DNA of 64,000 nt from Rhodococcus tibetensis (GTDB taxonomy: Bacteria > Actinomycetota > Actinomycetes > Mycobacteriales > Mycobacteriaceae). The notes beneath the pieces were generated by a model. It saw only the letters and a program-made list of their open reading frames with translations, did not search any database and was not told where the DNA came from. Shown one piece after another: positions 22,571-35,495 of the stretch. The position numbers and the translations under genes were made by a program. The number at the start of each line of letters is the position of its first letter. Position 1 is the first letter of the stretch. The stretch spans positions 186,001-250,000 of the forward strand of contig NZ_JANFQF010000003.1 in assembly GCF_024438035.1 (NCBI RefSeq). The letters are read 5' to 3'.

Positions 22571-22668
22571 GATCTCTCCCCGACATCGCGGCTATTCCCT
22601 GTGAACTTTCCCAGAGTGTGCCCGTGGTGTCGCGACGAGAGTGGGACCCTGCGCGCGGTGTGTCGCGT

Positions 22669-23325
22669 TTACGAGCCGGTCGCGTCGGTGTCGCCTGGGC
22701 CCTGGTCGTCCTCCGCGAGTAGCCGATAGAGGGCGCGCCGAGATTCGGTGAGAATCTCTCCGGCGCGCCGAAGCTGATCTTCGTTCCCCACGGCGGCCAC
22801 TTGCCCCGCCGCGCCCATCAGCTGCCCGATCAGGCCGCGCAGATCTTCGGCCGGTCGGCCGACACTCTCGCGCACGTCGTCCCACGGGGTGCCGAGTTCA
22901 GCTTTGTTCGTCTCGACGAACGCCGTTCCTTCCTCGGTCAATCGAGCAGTCTTACGGCCCGCAACCTTCTCGATGAGGACGAGCCCTTCGTCCTCGAGCT
23001 GCGAGAGCGCAGGGTAGATCGAACCGGGGCTGGGTTTCCACACCCCTCCGCTGCGGTCGACGATCTGCTGAATGAGCTCGTAGCCGTGCCTCGGCTCCTC
23101 CGCGAGCAGCAGAAGGATCGCCGCGCGGACATCGCCGCGCCGTCCCCTGCCACCGCGGCCCCGCCCTCGGCCGAACGCCATGCCCGGCCCGAATCCCGGA
23201 TCCCCGTCAGGACCGAAAGGCCCTCGCCGGTGCCCGTGACGGTGCGGCCCCTCGGGGCGGCCCGCCCGTTCATGTCCGAATCGTTCCCGTCGGGAACCTC
23301 GGTGTCCGAAATGAAAGTCTTGCAT
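22669..23325 (-). CDS. PadR-family transcriptional regulator
   Basis: Product of 218 residues. Residues 1-62 are unusually rich in Gly, Arg and His (for example HRHGHRRGPFGP, GRGRGRGGRGRRG), followed by the PadR winged helix (DVRAAILLLLAEEPRHGYELIQQI, then GSIYPALSQLEDEGLV), and then an alpha-helical dimerisation region. The His/Arg/Gly leader is not part of the PadR core; it could bind metal or nucleic acid, but that is speculation. An almost perfect palindrome lies just upstream, suggesting autoregulation. Confidence 0.87.
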   Translation of the reverse strand: MQDFHFGHRGSRRERFGHERAGRPEGPHRHGHRRGPFGPDGDPGFGPGMAFGRGRGRGGRGRRGDVRAAILLLLAEEPRHGYELIQQIVDRSGGVWKPSPGSIYPALSQLEDEGLVLIEKVAGRKTARLTEEGTAFVETNKAELGTPWDDVRESVGRPAEDLRGLIGQLMGAAGQVAAVGNEDQLRRAGEILTESRRALYRLLAEDDQGPGDTDATGS

Positions 23326-23342
23326 GTCAGCCTCCTCAGGCT

Positions 23343-23369
23343 TATCGGTGATGCATCAACGATATATCG
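23343..23369. promoter_or_regulatory. Palindromic operator upstream of the PadR gene
   Basis: TATCGGTGATGCATCAACGATA (23343-23364) is a 22-bp palindrome with one mismatched pair around a perfect TGATGCATCA core. It overlaps a second perfect palindrome, CGATATATCG (23360-23369). Both lie 18-44 nt before the PadR start. I infer an autorepression site; it is AT-rich against a GC-rich background. Confidence 0.6.
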
Positions 23370-23413
23370 ACAAAGTAGCGCCCGCAACATCCTGACACGG
23401 ATTTTTTCCGACA

Positions 23414-25432
23414 TCAGCCGATGTGAATGGGGTCGATCTGGACTCGCGCGGGATGCAATTCCTTGCGGGCACTGCGGACCGCCTGCGCTGCGGACAGCGC
23501 CTCAGCCAGCGGTTTGCCCTCCCCCCGGGGTACGCGCACGAGCATCCGTTCGACTTCGGCGGGCTCCGGTGAGTCACCGGAGAACGGCAACCGCGCTCCC
23601 ACCGGCAGTTCCACCGGGCCCAGCAGTTCCGCACTTTCGGGTAGGTCGGCGAGTCCCAGCAGTTCCGAGATCGCCTTTGCGCTGCCGTCGACTGCCGCCA
23701 GGTGAATTGCCGGGGGAAAACCGACCTCTGCCCGTTCTTCGTACTGCGCACGGGCGTGACCGACCGGATCCCACCGCACCAGCGCTTGAACGGTCGGGAT
23801 ACCCGAATCGGCGACGACCACCACCTGGCCACCCTCCCCGAACGGTTTCACCAGCGCCGAAGCCGTCATCCAGCGCCGGAGAGTTTCCTCGGCGGCACGC
23901 AGATCGGGACGCCCGAGCAGCGCCCAGCCGTCGAGGAGCAGCGCGGCGCCGTACCCGCCTGTCATCACCGGCTCGGCTCCGACGGTCGAGACCACCAGCA
24001 CCGGCCCCTGCTCGACGGCATCGAGCACGTCGCTTCCCCCGGACATCCGGACCGAGACCCCGGGGAATGCGCGCCCGAGCTCCTCGGCCGTCCGGCCCGC
24101 TCCGACCACCACCGCGCGCAGCGCACGCGCACCGCAGGCCTGACAGCGATGCGCGGCGTCGGCAACACCGCACCAGCGGCAGGCTGGTGTTCCCGCTCCG
24201 TCCGGGCCGGCGGCCGACGGAAGCGCCAAGGGGCCGTTGCAGCGCCGGCACCGCGCAGGAGCGCGGCACTTGCCACAAGCGAGACTCGGGACGTACCCAC
24301 GACGGGGTACCTGAACCAGCACTCCCCTGCCCGCACCGAGAGCGTCACGTGCCGCGGCGAAGGCAATGGCAGGGAGGCGGGCTGCGCGGGCCCCCGGGTC
24401 CCTTGCCAGCGCGTGATCGCTGTCCGCGAGAGCGGTGATCTTGGGCGCGCGGGCCCGGACGACGTCGCGGGACGCCACCAGGTCGTGTGCCCATCCGGAG
24501 TCGACGAGGGCCTGCCCCTCCGCTGTGCGGGCATGCCCGGCCACCACCATCGCACACCCACTGGCGTACGCCCGCAGGAGCGCCACCTCGCGGGCGTGAG
24601 GATAGGGCGCCCGCGGCTCCGAATGGTTGTCGTCACCGTCGTCCCAGATGACGATGAGCCCTGTCCGTGGCGTCGGGGCGAAGACGGAACTGCGGGTGCC
24701 CACCACGACCTTGGCCGTTCCGCGCAAGGCGGCGAGCCAACGCCGATATCGCAGCGCAGGCCCGAGGCCGGCGGCGAGTCCGACGACCCGGTCGCTGCCG
24801 AGGAGGGACTCGACCGCCGTCACCACCCGATCGAGATCGCGCTGATCGGGAACCACGACGACCGTGCTGGTGTCGGCACGGGCCGCGAGTGCGGACAGTT
24901 CTGCCAGACGTAGCGGCCAGTCCTCGCCGGGTAGCGCCTGCCAGACAGCCCGCGGATTGCGTTGCTCCGTCAGAGCCGTCAGGAATGCCTCACCGTGGAT
25001 GTACTGTGCCCACGCTTCTCGGTCGACCGCGTGTTCGGGAATCGGCGGAGCTTCCGACGCGACCTCGGCTTCTGCACGCGCATGCCGGGGCGGAATGGCC
25101 AGACGCAGCACGTCCGCTCGGGTGCCCGCATACCGGGCTGCGACAAGATCCACGAGCCGGGTGATCTCGGGGGTGAGTACCCGCTCTGGCGAGATCACCC
25201 GTTCGAGCCACCCGAAACGCCCCTGGTGGTCGCTGGTCGGTGTGCGAGAAACCACGAAACCGTCCACGAGACGTCCCGCGAACCGGATGCGCACCCGCAC
25301 ACCCGGTCGCGCCTGCTCGTCGAGTTCGCGCGGAACAAGGTAATCGAATTCGCGGTCGAGGTGCGGCAGCGGAAGCATCGGCAGGACCCGCGCCACCGGA
25401 TCCACCTCGGCCGCAACCTTGGCTGCCGTCAC
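23414..25432 (-). CDS. priA: Probable primosomal protein N' (PriA-like, helicase motifs degenerate)
   Basis: Replication-restart family protein of 672 residues. The N-terminal DNA-binding domain (LPHLDREFDYLVP...RPGVRVRIRFAGRLVDGFVV) is conserved, and so is the central zinc-binding region (CGKCRAPARCRRC, CRWCG, CQACG, about residues 385-450). The Walker A lysine loop expected near residue 170 is missing (the region reads LPGEDWPLRLAELSALAARA), and the usual DEEH box reads WDDGDDNH. Actinobacterial PriA proteins are known to lose ATPase motifs, so a structural role in primosome assembly is likely. It starts 46 nt after metK. Confidence 0.88.
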   Translation of the reverse strand: MTAAKVAAEVDPVARVLPMLPLPHLDREFDYLVPRELDEQARPGVRVRIRFAGRLVDGFVVSRTPTSDHQGRFGWLERVISPERVLTPEITRLVDLVAARYAGTRADVLRLAIPPRHARAEAEVASEAPPIPEHAVDREAWAQYIHGEAFLTALTEQRNPRAVWQALPGEDWPLRLAELSALAARADTSTVVVVPDQRDLDRVVTAVESLLGSDRVVGLAAGLGPALRYRRWLAALRGTAKVVVGTRSSVFAPTPRTGLIVIWDDGDDNHSEPRAPYPHAREVALLRAYASGCAMVVAGHARTAEGQALVDSGWAHDLVASRDVVRARAPKITALADSDHALARDPGARAARLPAIAFAAARDALGAGRGVLVQVPRRGYVPSLACGKCRAPARCRRCNGPLALPSAAGPDGAGTPACRWCGVADAAHRCQACGARALRAVVVGAGRTAEELGRAFPGVSVRMSGGSDVLDAVEQGPVLVVSTVGAEPVMTGGYGAALLLDGWALLGRPDLRAAEETLRRWMTASALVKPFGEGGQVVVVADSGIPTVQALVRWDPVGHARAQYEERAEVGFPPAIHLAAVDGSAKAISELLGLADLPESAELLGPVELPVGARLPFSGDSPEPAEVERMLVRVPRGEGKPLAEALSAAQAVRSARKELHPARVQIDPIHIG

Positions 25433-25478
25433 GACCTACCCTCTGCCGGGGAAGTGCCCGCAGCGGTGCGGCTACCGA

Positions 25479-26693
25479 TCAGAGACCTGCGGCTGCGCGC
25501 AGTTTCTCCGCCCGGTCGACGCTCTCCCAGGGGAGATCGATGTCGGTGCGGCCGAAGTGGCCGTACGCGGCAGTCTGCGCGTAGATGGGGCGCAGCAGGT
25601 CGAGGTCGCGGATGATGGCGCCGGGACGCAGGTCGAAGGTCTCGGTGATCGCCTGCTGGATGCGCGCCGGGTCGGTCTTCTCGGTACCGAACGTCTCGAC
25701 GAACAGACCGACGGGCGCAGCCTTGCCGATCGCATACGCAACCTGCACCTCGATACGGTCCGCGAGTCCCGCCGCGACCGCGTTCTTGGCTACCCACCGC
25801 ATGGCGTAGGCGGCCGACCGGTCCACCTTCGACGGGTCCTTGCCGGAGAACGCTCCGCCACCGTGGCGGGCCATTCCGCCATAGGTGTCGACGATGATCT
25901 TCCGGCCGGTCAGGCCTGCGTCACCCATCGGGCCGCCGAGGACGAACTTGCCCGTCGGGTTCACGAGGAGCCGGATGTTCGACGTGTCGAGTTCCGGCAT
26001 GTCGAGGTCGGCGAGCACGGATCCGAGGACCTTCTCGCGCAGATCCGGGGTGAGGAGATTGTCGAGGTCGATGTCGGCAGCGTGCTGCGTGGAGATGACG
26101 ACGGTGTCGAGGCGGACGGGCTTGTCACCGTCGTACTCGATGGTGACCTGCGTCTTACCGTCCGGCCGCAGGTACGGCAGGACGCCGGACTTGCGGACCT
26201 CGGTGAGTCGACGCGACAGCCGGTGGGCGAGCGCGATCGGCAACGGCATCAGTTCCGGGGTGTCCGTGGTGGCGAACCCGAACATCAGTCCCTGGTCACC
26301 GGCCCCTTGACGGTCGATCTCGTCATCGGTCAGGCCACCGGTCCGGGCTTCGTGCGAATGGTCGACGCCCTGCGCGATTTCCGGGGACTGTGCACCGATC
26401 GCTACGTTGACGCCGCAAGAGTTGCCGTCGAAGCCTTTGGCCGACGAGTCGTACCCGATCTCGAGCACGGTGTCGCGCACGATCTTGGGGATGTCGGCGT
26501 AGGCGGTGGTGGTTACCTCTCCGGCAACGTGGACCTGTCCCGTGGTGACCAGGGTCTCGACTGCCACCCGGGCACGTGGGTCGTCCGTGAGAATGGCGTC
26601 CAGGATGGAGTCGCTGATCGCATCACAAATCTTGTCCGGGTGCCCCTCGGTCACAGACTCACTGGTGAATAGCCGACTACCGGACTGGCTCAC
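25479..26693 (-). CDS. metK: S-adenosylmethionine synthetase
   Basis: Makes S-adenosylmethionine from ATP and methionine. The 404 residues include [28 protein letters not shown], the P-loop-like [16 protein letters not shown], and [21 protein letters not shown]-type C-terminal segments. GTG start. A TAAGCT hexamer on the minus strand at 26738-26743 is a possible -10 in the 136-nt gap before it. I see no SAM riboswitch. Confidence 0.97.
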   Translation of the reverse strand: MSQSGSRLFTSESVTEGHPDKICDAISDSILDAILTDDPRARVAVETLVTTGQVHVAGEVTTTAYADIPKIVRDTVLEIGYDSSAKGFDGNSCGVNVAIGAQSPEIAQGVDHSHEARTGGLTDDEIDRQGAGDQGLMFGFATTDTPELMPLPIALAHRLSRRLTEVRKSGVLPYLRPDGKTQVTIEYDGDKPVRLDTVVISTQHAADIDLDNLLTPDLREKVLGSVLADLDMPELDTSNIRLLVNPTGKFVLGGPMGDAGLTGRKIIVDTYGGMARHGGGAFSGKDPSKVDRSAAYAMRWVAKNAVAAGLADRIEVQVAYAIGKAAPVGLFVETFGTEKTDPARIQQAITETFDLRPGAIIRDLDLLRPIYAQTAAYGHFGRTDIDLPWESVDRAEKLRAAAGL

Positions 26694-26829
26694 AGAATTC
26701 CCTCTCGACAGTTGTCCTCTGGACAGCGCTTGGAAACAGCTTAGCTACCTACCACCGCGAACGACCCTAGCGCCACCCTGGTGTGAGTGACACCTTTACG
26801 GTCACAGACATCGTGCGGGGGACTCGTCC

Positions 26830-28152
26830 TCAGCGCGCTCGGAACAGTTGATCGACAGCATCGAGCACCCGGCTCGCCATCAATGCCTTCGAGCCGTGTT
26901 CGAGGGCCGACTCCGAACCGTCCGAACCGAGCAGCCAGCCGTCGTTGTGGTCGACCTCGAAGGCTTTGCCCTCACCGACGGCGTTGACGACCAGGAGGTC
27001 GCACCCCTTGCGTGCGAGCTTGGCTTGCGCATACGTGAGGACGTCACCGTCAGCGTCACCGGTCTCGGCTGCGAAACCGACGATCACGGTGGACGACGGA
27101 ATGTCGCCCTCGGCCCGAGACTGCACGAGACCGGCCAGGATGTCCTCGTTCTTGGTCAGGGCGATGGAGTCGGGCTCGCCGGCGCCCTTCTTGATCTTGC
27201 TGGCTACCGTCGTCGACGGCCGGAAATCGGCGACCGCGGCGGCCATCACGACCGCGTCGAACTCGGGCGCGTGCTTGGCGACGGCCGCGCGCATGTCCTC
27301 GGCCGTGCGCACGTGCACGACGTCGACAGCGGCAGGGTCGGCGAGGCCCGCCGTGTAACCGGAGACCAACGTGACGTCGGCGCCGCGCTGCACCGCAAGA
27401 CGGGCGATGGCATAGCCCTGCTTGCCGGAGCTGCGATTGCCGAGAAAACGGACCGGATCGAGCGGTTCCCGGGTGCCGCCGGCCGAGACGAGGATCCGAC
27501 GCCCTTCGAGATCGCGAGGCAACGCGCCGGGCCGTTCGAGAAGCAACGAGGCGAGTCCGACGATCTCCTCGGGTTCAGGCAACCGACCCGCGCCGGTGTC
27601 CTTGCCCGTCAGGCGGCCGGAAGCGGGCTCGATCACCGTCACCCCACGCCGGCGCAGGGTAGCCACATTGGCGACCGTGGCAGGGTGCTCCCACATCTCC
27701 GTGTGCATCGCGGGCGCGAACACCACCGGACATCGCGCAGTCAGCAATGTCGCGGTGAGCAGGTCGTCTGCCCGGCCGGCAACGGCACGAGCCATCAGAT
27801 CCGCGGTGGCAGGCGCGATGACCACGAGGTCCGCTTCCTGCCCGAGGCGGACGTGCGGCACCTGTGGAACATCGGTGAAGACACCGGTGTGCACGGGATT
27901 ACCGGACAATGCCTCGAACGTCGCGCGACCCACGAATTCGAGAGCGGACTCCGTCGGGATGACGCGCACATGATGCCCGCCCTCGGTGAACGCGCGAATG
28001 ATCGCGCAACTCTTGTACGCCGCAATCCCACCGCCGACCCCGACGACGATTCGCTTGCCCGCCACTGCGGAGGGAACCGATTCGGAGAGACCCGTCGCGT
28101 GCCCGAACCCGGTGCTCGCTGCCTTGTCAGGCACGGCAGTTCCTCCGCTCAC
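26830..28152 (-). CDS. coaBC: Bifunctional phosphopantothenoylcysteine decarboxylase / phosphopantothenate-cysteine ligase
   Basis: Two steps of coenzyme A synthesis. The N-terminal flavoprotein CoaC (about 30-210) has [13 protein letters not shown], the decarboxylase substrate segment [15 protein letters not shown], and [11 protein letters not shown] with the active-site His equivalent downstream. The C-terminal CoaB ligase (about 220-440) has [26 protein letters not shown] and [12 protein letters not shown]. Product 440 residues, GTG start overlapping the rpoZ stop by 4 nt. The first 30 residues (to PSAVAGKR) are variable, so a later start is possible. Confidence 0.95.
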   Translation of the reverse strand: MSGGTAVPDKAASTGFGHATGLSESVPSAVAGKRIVVGVGGGIAAYKSCAIIRAFTEGGHHVRVIPTESALEFVGRATFEALSGNPVHTGVFTDVPQVPHVRLGQEADLVVIAPATADLMARAVAGRADDLLTATLLTARCPVVFAPAMHTEMWEHPATVANVATLRRRGVTVIEPASGRLTGKDTGAGRLPEPEEIVGLASLLLERPGALPRDLEGRRILVSAGGTREPLDPVRFLGNRSSGKQGYAIARLAVQRGADVTLVSGYTAGLADPAAVDVVHVRTAEDMRAAVAKHAPEFDAVVMAAAVADFRPSTTVASKIKKGAGEPDSIALTKNEDILAGLVQSRAEGDIPSSTVIVGFAAETGDADGDVLTYAQAKLARKGCDLLVVNAVGEGKAFEVDHNDGWLLGSDGSESALEHGSKALMASRVLDAVDQLFRAR

Positions 28153-28454
28153 TCGCCTTCGGTGTGCTCGAGCAGATCGGAGTGGATCTCACGCAGCGCG
28201 ATGGACAGGGGCTTCTCCTGCAGGCCGGGCTCCACCAGGGGGCCGACGTACTCGAGGATGCCGTCGCCGAGCTGGTTGTAGTAGTCGTTGATCTGACGTG
28301 CACGCTTTGCCGAGTAGATCACCAGTGCGTACTTCGACGAGGTGCGTGCGAGCAGCTCGTCGATCGGGGGATTGGTGATTCCGAGCGGTGTGTCATAGGC
28401 AGGCAGTGCGCCGTGGCTGGGGGTTGCGGACGCGGCTGCGGGGGTGCTGCTCAC
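28149..28454 (-). CDS. rpoZ: RNA polymerase omega subunit
   Basis: Small subunit that helps assemble the beta-prime subunit of RNA polymerase. Product of 101 residues, with [37 protein letters not shown] as the conserved core (residues 23-60) and the actinobacterial C-terminal extension [10 protein letters not shown]. The start is the GTG at 28454 with AGGAGA 6 nt upstream; the frame is open further but not omega-like. The order gmk-rpoZ-coaBC is conserved across bacteria. Confidence 0.95.
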   Translation of the reverse strand: MSSTPAAASATPSHGALPAYDTPLGITNPPIDELLARTSSKYALVIYSAKRARQINDYYNQLGDGILEYVGPLVEPGLQEKPLSIALREIHSDLLEHTEGE

Positions 28455-28503
28455 TCGGTATCTCCTGAAATAGTTCTGGCTAGTGGATGTGAGAACTAGT
28501 GGT

Positions 28504-29118
28504 CTACCCGGACTGTTCCGGGGGTCCAACCAACAAGGATACCAACTCGTCGCACGATCGGCTGACATCCTCGTTGACGATGACCTCGTCGAACTCGTTC
28601 TGCGCCTCGAGTTCGACCCTTGCGGTGGCGAGGCGACGCTCCACCACCTCCGGCGATTCGGTACCCCGGCCGGTCAGCCGATCGACCAGCACGTCCCAGC
28701 TGGGCGGGGCCATGAAGACGAGAAGTGCCTCGGGCATCGCGGCCCGCACGGCCCGCGCACCGGCGAGATCGACCTCGACCAGCACCGGTTTGCCTTGGTC
28801 GATGGCGCGGCGGACCGGTTCTGCCGGGGTTCCCGACAGCTGAAGTCCGCCGTGGATCTCCGCCCACTCGAGCAACTCACCGGACTCGATCATGCGCTGG
28901 AACTCTTCGCGAGAGGTGAAGCGGTAATCCTTGCCGTCCACCTCGCCCGGGCGTGGGTTGCGTGTCGTCGCGGACACACTGAAGACGAGATCCGGCATCC
29001 GTTCACGCAACAGTCGCACCACGCTGGACTTACCGACAGCCGAGGGGCCAGCCAGTACAACCAGCCGACCCCTCCGCACTGCGGTCTTGCTTTCTGACAC
29101 TTGTGCGTCAGCTGCCAC
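28504..29118 (-). CDS. gmk: Guanylate kinase
   Basis: Phosphorylates GMP to GDP. The 204 residues contain the P-loop [12 protein letters not shown] (about 22-33), [17 protein letters not shown] (GMP binding) and [13 protein letters not shown] start at 29118; a second GTG six codons in (29100, [11 protein letters not shown]) is also plausible. Between mihF and rpoZ, as in mycobacteria. Confidence 0.95.
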   Translation of the reverse strand: MAADAQVSESKTAVRRGRLVVLAGPSAVGKSSVVRLLRERMPDLVFSVSATTRNPRPGEVDGKDYRFTSREEFQRMIESGELLEWAEIHGGLQLSGTPAEPVRRAIDQGKPVLVEVDLAGARAVRAAMPEALLVFMAPPSWDVLVDRLTGRGTESPEVVERRLATARVELEAQNEFDEVIVNEDVSRSCDELVSLLVGPPEQSG

Positions 29119-29126
29119 TGTCGTGC

Positions 29127-29447
29127 TCAGGCCTCGAAGTCGAACCTGGCGAGCAGGGCCTTGCGCTGCCGATCGCCGAGGCCACGAAGGCGACGGGTCG
29201 GAGCGATCTCCAGCTCGGTCATGATCTCCTGCGCCTTGACCTTGCCCACCTTGGGCAGGGCCTCGAGCAACGCCGACACCTTCATCTTGCCCAAAATCTC
29301 GTCGTCCTCGGCGTCCTTGAGAACCTGCTTGAGGTCGGTGCCGCCACGCTTCAGGCGCTCCTTGAGCTCAGCCCTGGCTTTGCGGGCAGCAGCTGCCTTC
29401 TCCAAAGCAGCAGCGCGCTGCTCATCAGTCAACTGGGGAAGGGCCAC
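29127..29447 (-). CDS. mihF: Mycobacterial-type integration host factor mIHF
   Basis: Nucleoid-associated DNA-binding protein of actinobacteria, unrelated in sequence to E. coli IHF. The 106-residue product starts [33 protein letters not shown] (long basic helix) and continues with [19 protein letters not shown], a helix-two-turn-helix DNA-binding region, then [16 protein letters not shown] chose the GTG at 29447, with GGAGG close upstream. Gene order pyrF-mihF-gmk is as in mycobacteria. Confidence 0.94.
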   Translation of the reverse strand: MALPQLTDEQRAAALEKAAAARKARAELKERLKRGGTDLKQVLKDAEDDEILGKMKVSALLEALPKVGKVKAQEIMTELEIAPTRRLRGLGDRQRKALLARFDFEA

Positions 29448-29538
29448 GGTTCCTCCGTCTCGTCGTTGGCAAATAGTCCAAACCACTGGATAACCAGCAG
29501 CGATAGCGACCGTACTCACGCCCGGCGCCGATTGCGAA

Positions 29539-29573
29539 CCCACCCCCCGAGGTCAGAGCCGGATTCGGGTGGG
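29539..29573 (-). terminator. Possible terminator after pyrF
   Basis: CCCACCC and GGGTGGG form a 7-bp stem with a 21-nt loop (29539-29545 with 29567-29573). Two more pairs are possible beyond a short run of unpaired G residues. It begins one base after the pyrF stop codon, at the end of the pyr operon. There is no U run, so the call is tentative. Confidence 0.4.
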
Positions 29574-30409
29574 CTATGAGAGCGCGGCCTCGACCTCGTC
29601 ACGAACCTTTGCAGCGGCCGCACGCAGGGCCGTCACCGACGGACCCTCACGAAGGATACCGCGAGAACTGTTCGGCAACAGTAGCTTCCGGGAATCGGGA
29701 AATATGTCCGCAAGGTCATTGGCCGTCGCACCCTGGGCGCCGAGACCGGGCGCGAGGATCGGTCCGGAAAAATTCGACAAATCCAGACCGTGTCCGCGTG
29801 TCGCACCGACGACCAGGCCGACCAGGTCGGGTTCTGCACCATTGTGCTCGACCGCCGCGTTGACCACTGACTGTGCCACCGACACTCCCCCGCCGGCCTG
29901 CGAGCTCTGCAGTTCGCTCCCCTCGGGGTTGGAGGTGCGGGCCAGCACGAACAGTCCGCGGCCCTGCTCCGCCGCCAGCGACAGGGCCGGATCGAGCGCG
30001 CCGAACCCGAGGTAGGGCGACACCGTCACCGCGTCGGACGACAACGGCGAGTGCGCGCCCAACCACGAGTGCGCGTACGCGGCCATCGTCGACCCGATGT
30101 CACCCCGCTTCGCGTCGGCGACGACGAGCGTCCCTGCCTCTCTGAGGACACAGATGGTGCGTTCGAGCACCGCGTACCCGGCAGAGCCGTACGCCTCGAA
30201 GAACGCCACCTGGGGCTTCACGACGGCCACCTCACCGACGAAGGCCTCCACGCAGATCTCGGCGAAGGCCTCGAGCCCGTCCGCGTCGTTCGGCAGGTCC
30301 CACGCGGCGAGCAGGTCCGGATGCGGGTCGATACCGACGCACAAGCGGCCGCGGTGCGCGACGGCGGCCCTCAGCCGGGCACCCCACCCGTGATCGTGGT
30401 TCCGGTGCG

Positions 30410-30413
<4 letters not shown>
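29574..30413 (-). CDS. pyrF: Orotidine 5'-phosphate decarboxylase
   Basis: Last step of UMP synthesis. The 279-residue product is the longer actinobacterial/type 2 form: [12 protein letters not shown] near residue 24, [14 protein letters not shown] with the catalytic Asp-Lys-Asp array (about 96-110), and [11 protein letters not shown] (phosphate loop). The start shares 4 nt with the carB stop. Last gene of the pyr operon. Confidence 0.95.
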
Positions 30414-33777
<3,364 letters not shown>

Positions 33778-33778
<1 letters not shown>

Positions 33779-34938
33779 TACTTCTTGACTCCCTCGAGCA
33801 GGCTGGTGAATCGGTCGAACAGGTACGCGGCGTCGTGCGGGCCGGCCGCGGCCTCGGGGTGATACTGCACCGAGAAGGCTGAGCCGTCGAGCAGACGGAC
33901 TCCTTCGACGGCACCGTCGTTGGCGCAGGTATGGCTGATGACCGCCCTGCCGAAGGGGGTGTCGAACTCCTGCCCGGCCTCCCCTTCGAGCGCGAATCCG
34001 TGATTCTGTGCGGTGATCGCGATGCGCCCGGTCTCGTGTTCGATGACCGGGACGTTGATTCCGCGGTGACCGAACTTCATCTTGTAGGTGCCGAGGCCCA
34101 GCGCGCGGCCCAGAATCTGATTGCCGAAGCAAATTCCGAACAGGGGCAGGCCCTGACCGATCACTTCCTTCGTGAGATGGACGGCACCGTCCGCAGTGGC
34201 CGGGTCACCCGGGCCGTTCGAGAGGAACACGCCGTCGGCCTTCAGGTCGAGGATCTGCTCGAGCGTCGCGTCGGACGGCAGGACGTGTACTCGGATACCC
34301 CGCTCGGCGAACATGCGCGGCGTGTTGGTCTTGATACCCAGGTCGATCGCGGCGACCGTGAAGCGGGCCTCGCCCCCGGTCGGCTCGACGACATACCCAC
34401 TGGTGGTGCTGACCTCACCCGCGAGATCGGCGCCGAGCATCGACGGCTGGCTCTTTACGCGGTCGAGCAACACCTCCGGTTCGGCGAGTGCGTCCCCGGA
34501 GAACACTCCGGCCCGCATCGAACCTCGGGTGCGCAGGTGCCGCACCAGGGCGCGAGTGTCGATGCCCGCGATCCCCACGACACCCTGCTTCACCAACTCG
34601 TCCTGCAGGGAACCGGTGGCGCGCCAGCTCGAGGTGCGACGCGCGGGGTCGCGGACCACGTAACCGGCCACCCAGATCTTCGACTCGGCACTGCTGCCGG
34701 TGGGACCGACGGACTCGTCGTCTTCGTCGTTCCAGCCGGTATTGCCGATCTGCGGCGCCGTGGCCACCACGATCTGGCGGTGATAGCTGGGGTCGGTCAG
34801 TGTCTCCTGGTAGCCGGTCATTCCGGTGCTGAAGACGGCCTCACCCAGGGTCTGCCCGACGGCACCGAAGGTGGTGCCCCGAAAGATCCGACCGTCCTCG
34901 AGGACCAGTACTGCCGAGTCGGTGTCATAGCCGCTCAT
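33778..34938 (-). CDS. carA: Carbamoyl-phosphate synthase small subunit
   Basis: Glutamine amidotransferase subunit that supplies ammonia to CarB. The 386 residues have the N-terminal CarA domain ([31 protein letters not shown]) and a class I amidotransferase domain with the nucleophile in [17 protein letters not shown] and the His/Glu pair in [13 protein letters not shown]. Overlaps carB by 1 nt and the upstream membrane protein gene by 4 nt. Confidence 0.97.
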
Positions 34939-35495
34939 GCGTTCTCTCCGTTCTGCTCGACCTCACCAGAGCTCGCCGCATTCGCTGAATCTTCACTGTC
35001 TGTGCTGCCGTCCGACTCGCCCGAGTTGACCCAGACGGGGTAGACGGTTTTGTCGTCGCTGCGGAATCCGGTGTCGATCTCGGTCCCGGACGGTAGTGCC
35101 CACCGGATCACCAGGAGTCCGTCCCTGCTCATGACCTTGCCGGCGAGGCCTCGCTCCGTGCGCACCGCACGGATGGAGTCCCGCGGAATCCAGATCGCCG
35201 AGGCACCGTCCCGTTCGAGCAGGATCCCGGAGTCGTATCGCGAGATCTCACCGGTGGCCCGGAAACCGAGGTCGCCGACCGCGATCCGGTCCTGCCAACT
35301 GGGTGCGAGCGTGCTACCCACATAGAGTCCGGTGACCGGCGCGATCGTCTGTTCGCCGAGCTGGGCGGGAACGGACGGCAGCTGACCGATGCGGTCGGCC
35401 TGCCGACGGGCCCGAGCGCGCCATCCGACGTACATGAGGAAGATCGCCAGCGCCCAGAACGCGGCCAGACCGACGATCCAGAGGATTCTCTCCAT
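34935..35495 (-). CDS. Conserved single-span membrane protein of the pyr operon (Rv1382-type)
   Basis: A 186-residue protein with one N-terminal membrane helix (about 5-25) and a basic stop-transfer stretch ([10 protein letters not shown]). A soluble domain (about 60-160) follows, whose strand pattern resembles a PH-like barrel, then an acidic Ser/Asp/Glu-rich tail. I prefer the ATG at 35495, 6 nt after GGAGG; the GTG at 35498 directly before it has too short a spacing. It sits between pyrC and carA with overlaps on both sides, a position also seen in mycobacteria. Function unknown. Confidence 0.75.
   Translation of the reverse strand: MERILWIVGLAAFWALAIFLMYVGWRARARRQADRIGQLPSVPAQLGEQTIAPVTGLYVGSTLAPSWQDRIAVGDLGFRATGEISRYDSGILLERDGASAIWIPRDSIRAVRTERGLAGKVMSRDGLLVIRWALPSGTEIDTGFRSDDKTVYPVWVNSGESDGSTDSEDSANAASSGEVEQNGENA

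Noticed and set aside
26694-26829. SAM riboswitch before metK
   Set aside because: The 136-nt leader has only short dyads and lacks the conserved SAM-binding core; a plain promoter is more likely.
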